In this document: in pieces, positions 60,550-64,000 of the stretch
How the letters are laid out: every line of letters begins with the position of its first letter
Numbering within the stretch: position 1 is the stretch's first letter
Origin: Blasia pusilla
Lineage: Eukaryota > Marchantiophyta > Marchantiopsida > Blasiales
Direction: 5' to 3'
Assembly (NCBI GenBank): GCA_050084515.1
Contig: CM114272.1
Span: 48,298,001-48,362,000, forward strand
DNA: 64,000 nucleotides
The notes under the pieces: generated by a model
Databases searched by the model: none
What the model saw: only the letters and a program-made list of their open reading frames with translations
What the model was told of the DNA's origin: nothing
Made by a program: the position numbers and the translations under genes

Positions 60550-60760
60550 GCTTGTTTCTTCGACCTGCTCTCCTCGCCTCAGAAAGATCGTAATCCTCGG
60601 CCTCAGGGAGATCGCAAACTTGACAACTGATGAACGTCTGCTGCTTCGTGAGTGAAACAAGTGGAATGCTGCGATCTTGATCAAAGATTAAGGCGTTTGG
60701 CCGAGACTCTTGCTTTTTACGCTTACCGTCTGTCACTTGCGTGGGCCCCCCCTGCGAAGA
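60550..60760 (-). promoter_or_regulatory. Peroxiredoxin 5-prime UTR and promoter-proximal region
   Basis: Upstream of the ATG on the minus strand. The frame is open here but lacks an ATG, so it is taken as leader. No certain TATA box was fixed. Confidence 0.4.
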
Positions 60761-62712
60761 TGCTCGCGCGGTTTCCGTGGCGAAGTTTTATTGGCTACCC
60801 ATCATCATGTTTTCGCTGGCTAACATGCGCGAACAAGAATTTCGGGTACTAGTGGTCAGGCCATGCGGAAGATTATTTTGGACTCATGGAAGGTTTGGGG
60901 TATTTTCTTAGTTGCCACTAATTTTTTACGGGATGTTTCTAGACAACCTTTCTTGCTTGAAGGAGAGGTTATAATGGAAGGCCCTTCGGATTTTGTACCT
61001 CCCTTCTCCTTAGAAGGTTGACATGACCTTTTCCCAAACAGTCTTCCCTCAAAGTTGTTATCCTCACATTCTCCTCCTCGGTACCTCTAGTCAATGTGGA
61101 AGCCCATTTTGAGGCAGTTTTTAGAAATATTACGTTGGATGGTTTTATTCCCATGGAGGTTTGGGCATGCATTTGTTTTTGCTCGCGGAAGGGTTCACCC
61201 TAGTTTAGGAGCTACAAGGAGTGACGATGGTGAAGGATGCCTATCTTTGTAGTTGACTTCATGACGAACATTGATTGGTCCTCCTAACCATATAGATGTA
61301 TGGGGTTATGTGGGAGAGGAACACAGGCTAAGGCCTTCTTAGTGGTAGTCATGTTTCTTTAGGCGTAGCTGATAATATGTGTGCTATTGGTGAGTTTAGC
61401 CAATAGGAGGGACATTCCTTGTTTTTTTTTTTTTTCTTTTCTTTCAATTGGGTTGGGTGTGACCTTTACGTACTGGACTCCTTGAGTCCCCCCTCTTTTG
61501 TACTTTTGATGGGTTCCCTTTTATGCATACTTTCTTTCTCTTTGGAGAACAATGAGTCTATCCATCCTACTTCCTTTTCATGTTCTACTCACCCATCTTA
61601 GTATTTATCCTCTACCTATCCAAAATTTTCAAACAAATGGAGAGGACTTGTCTTTGCCTTCTCTTTATAAGTTCCTTCCTCCTCTCCCTTATTATATGTC
61701 TATCTAGATAGCGTAGGGATGGAGGCTGATCATCCTTCTCCATTATGAGGACTAAGATTGCACGTGTACAATTTTTGACAAATACCTAGACCAATATGCA
61801 CTTATTTCTAGAAGTTGTGGGATGAGCCCCAAAGAAGTTGGTTATATGGAAAGGGATTGTGGGTTGGAAACAAGTCCAGAGTCCTAGTCATACACAATTT
61901 GATGACCTAAACCAATTGTGATTGTCTTATATCCTAGCCCAAAATTCCACACGGTTCAAGAGACCAAGCCCTCAATACATTGTGAAAGGGAAATACAAGG
62001 CATGGGTAAAGAAGGTGGGAGAATCCATTGGAAGAATAAGGAGGACGAACTCAAAGACTCGAAGAACATAAAATCCACTTTCAGTTGGAGGCAAAGAAAA
62101 GAAGGGGAGTCCCTACAATCTAACTTGACCAATCGCACAAGCAATATCAACGACAACTAAAGAGACATCCCAAACATGACTACAAAAGAGAACCTACAAC
62201 AATGGCATCTCCCACAACTTGAACCTATTGTGAGTGTCCATCGACTTAGAAGGCAATAGAAAGTCGATGTGTATAATATAATCTATGATGTTATTTTAGA
62301 ACATCTTCTTTATTTTCAACCTCCTTCCCTTCTAACACTTGTCCTTTTGAACCAATCAACTCTTGACACATGATCGTTTCTTACAAATTCAATTTGGGGA
62401 TTATGAGTTAGAGTCCAATTTGAAATCGGTCGAGTGTTCATTTGAAGTAGATTAGATTAATGATGGATAATTCAAATTGCCCATCGTTAACCCCTATGAC
62501 ATCTGAGTAGCCGATAGGCTGAGATCTATCGTGGATAGGGCGTAAGAGCCAGCATACTATCTTGAGTGTAACTTTGTCCCACGGTGTTGAATGAGGTTGA
62601 GGATAGGTCCATTGTGTCAGGAACGTCGTTTCTGACATCTTTCCTGTTGAGGTCTTTCACATCCGGGTTACTTGTTGACGAGGTCACCCGCCCCTGGTAA
62701 CATGTGCGCGCA
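60761..62712. other. No recognisable gene
   Basis: A near-palindrome, TGTCAGGAAC-GTC-GTTTCTGACA, lies at 62616-62638, and a T-tract at 61421-61434. Short ORFs do not resemble proteins. Confidence 0.5.
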
Positions 62713-62810
62713 GGTTACCAAGAGGATAGCTATATTTAGGGGAAGGGATTTTTTGCTCTTCACAACCCTATATAAGGGAGGAAGATGGCTTTCCCAAGCT
62801 ATATTTCCCA
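62713..62810 (+). repeat. Direct repeat copy 1 with TATA box
   Basis: AGGATAGCTAT, TTTAGGGGAAG and CCTATATAAGGGAGGAAGAT match the copy at 63498-63585, 786 bp downstream. Confidence 0.88.
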
Positions 62811-63497
62811 TGTTGGGCCGTTGGAGCACCTCTCTTGTATGTGTGTGAGACAGGACTAGGATGCTAGCGTTCGGATTCCTTGATAGCACAGGGTAGACGA
62901 GGCTCCATATGCTGATGTAGATTGAGGAGTGGAGTTTTAGGCCGGGTGTGCCGTTTTTACTACTATTTATTTTTACATGAGAAAGATGTCAGGGGGGGCT
63001 CGTGGGAATTTGTTGTTTGCAGGTAGGCAAGCGAGTTGCTTCGGTTGGGAGCCCCTGGAGACACTGGTTGGCGTTTGTATTGTCGTTTTTAAGTTCGGGA
63101 GGTCGCGGCGCAGAAGCGCCGCTAATTTTTCCCGATTTTGCCGATAGCGGATCGGGTGTATGGCAAGAGCGGTGTAGTGGCAAGGGCTCTAGGGTGTAAC
63201 GGGAAGTAAGCATCGTCGAGAATCGGCAAGACTGTTGGGAAATAGAGAGAAACTAGTTTTTAGGTCTTGCAGCCGCTAGGGGCCGTGGAAGTAAGGCGGT
63301 TAGGTCGTAGCCGCCTAGCCGATACGCACGCACGTCTGTGACCAAGGTAGGAGTAGGCAGAGTGCGGCCGATTTGGGGTTAGGTCACGGGGAGAATTGGG
63401 TGCAACAAGATAGAGAGGGATGGGCCCCGATAGGGCCACGTGCCCATCACAGTGGTCGCGACACCATAGGGAGCGCGAGGTGTAGCTAAAGCGCATG
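62811..63497. other. GC-rich spacer between the direct repeats
   Basis: GC-rich from about 62980 to 63480, no gene recognised. Confidence 0.55.
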
Positions 63498-63585
63498 TTA
63501 CCGTGGGGAGGATAGCTATTTTTAGGGGAAGAGCCTTTTGGCTCTTCCCAACCCTATATAAGGGAGGAAGATGGTTTTCCCAAGT
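63498..63585 (+). promoter_or_regulatory. Direct repeat copy 2, TATA-bearing, likely LTR promoter
   Basis: CCTATATAAGGGAGGAAGAT, with GAGCC-TTTT-GGCTC just upstream. It lies directly before the repeat that continues to the window end, so it plausibly drives rightward transcription of a retroelement. Confidence 0.55.
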
Positions 63586-64000
63586 GTCACGATAGTTAGG
63601 ATAGATCAGTGGGATCTAGCAGAGCGTCTACACGAGTAGTAGAGGACAGGCCCAAGAGATCGAGGATGACCTGTTGAGGCCCCGAGAAACCTGAGAGAGC
63701 AGATTTCCCCTTCGTTTCGGCTCATTTGGAGCCATACAGAGAAACTTAGTATTTTGGGTAAGTTTCCATGTTGGGGATAGTTGACTTTTCACTTTGGAAA
63801 GTGGCCCTTGACCCGCTACAGCATGTCAAGAGCCAAGGAGATGACATGGGAGCATAGGTTACCGTTGAGAGGGCTTGGGAGAGGGAAGGGGGTATACCTC
63901 CAAGAGAGAGAGAGAGCTTGAGAGCTCATTCTCTCTTTGTTGAACCTCTTGGCATGAGGCGGCGGAGCGATGGTCTTGCTTGCCTTGTGTGTGTAACCTA
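63586..64000 (+). repeat. Dispersed repeat, inverted copy of 45040-45500, cut by window edge
   Basis: Reverse-complement match to 45040-45500 over the whole stretch; see that entry. It includes a short GAGAGAGA run at about 63901-63918. Confidence 0.9.

Noticed and set aside
60016-60630. 204-codon plus-strand ORF
   Set aside because: Antisense shadow of the peroxiredoxin gene.

Overview
This is nuclear DNA from a land plant, most likely a seed-free one with swimming sperm (moss, liverwort, lycophyte or fern). Plant Copia retrotransposons, a Mutator-like transposase and a CACTA-type terminus are present, genes carry short GT-AG introns, and there are long CT/GA and TA microsatellites. The strongest lineage clue is a 13-exon gene for an MNS1-like axonemal coiled-coil protein (53680-58438), because such genes are expected only where flagella are still built. 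The species cannot be named from the sequence alone.

Layout. 1-10780: one decayed Copia element on the minus strand (LTR 10470-10780, primer-binding site, gag, protease, integrase, reverse transcriptase, running off the left edge). Its pol is split by a 6.45 kb insertion (837-7286) that has a CACTA-like right end, a five-copy 350-bp tandem array, a minisatellite, and a (CT)n and a (GA)n tract in opposite orientation. 11630-14860: broken Mutator-like transposase with a SWIM zinc finger. 14870-21560: repeats, a 33-bp perfect inverted repeat, and a possible small membrane-protein gene of unknown function. 21560-26800: a minus-strand Copia remnant interrupted inside RNase H by a defective plus-strand Copia whose right junction carries a fold-back. 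26800-38900: gene island with an intact intronless BTB/SPRY-like gene (30180-31703) and a complete five-exon NDC80 kinetochore gene (minus, 35940-38589). 38900-50860: AT-rich repeat territory with a solo LTR, GA and TA microsatellites and dispersed repeats. 50860-51480: a GC-richer island with several strong hairpins. 51480-60760: second gene island with the MNS1-like gene, a tRNA-Arg(UCU)-like gene in its third intron, and a 1-Cys peroxiredoxin (minus, 59884-60549). 60760-64000: repeats, the last part homologous in inverted orientation to 45040-45500.

The four confident genes (BTB/SPRY-like, NDC80, MNS1-like, 1-Cys peroxiredoxin) do not form a pathway: they are ordinary single eukaryotic genes in two islands between transposon-derived blocks. 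No CRISPR array, operon or phage-like feature is present. I see no clear new multi-gene system. The most unusual features are the dispersed short perfect hairpins, several in gene introns or spacers, the fold-back junction at 25340-25373, and the structured island at 50.87-51.45 kb.
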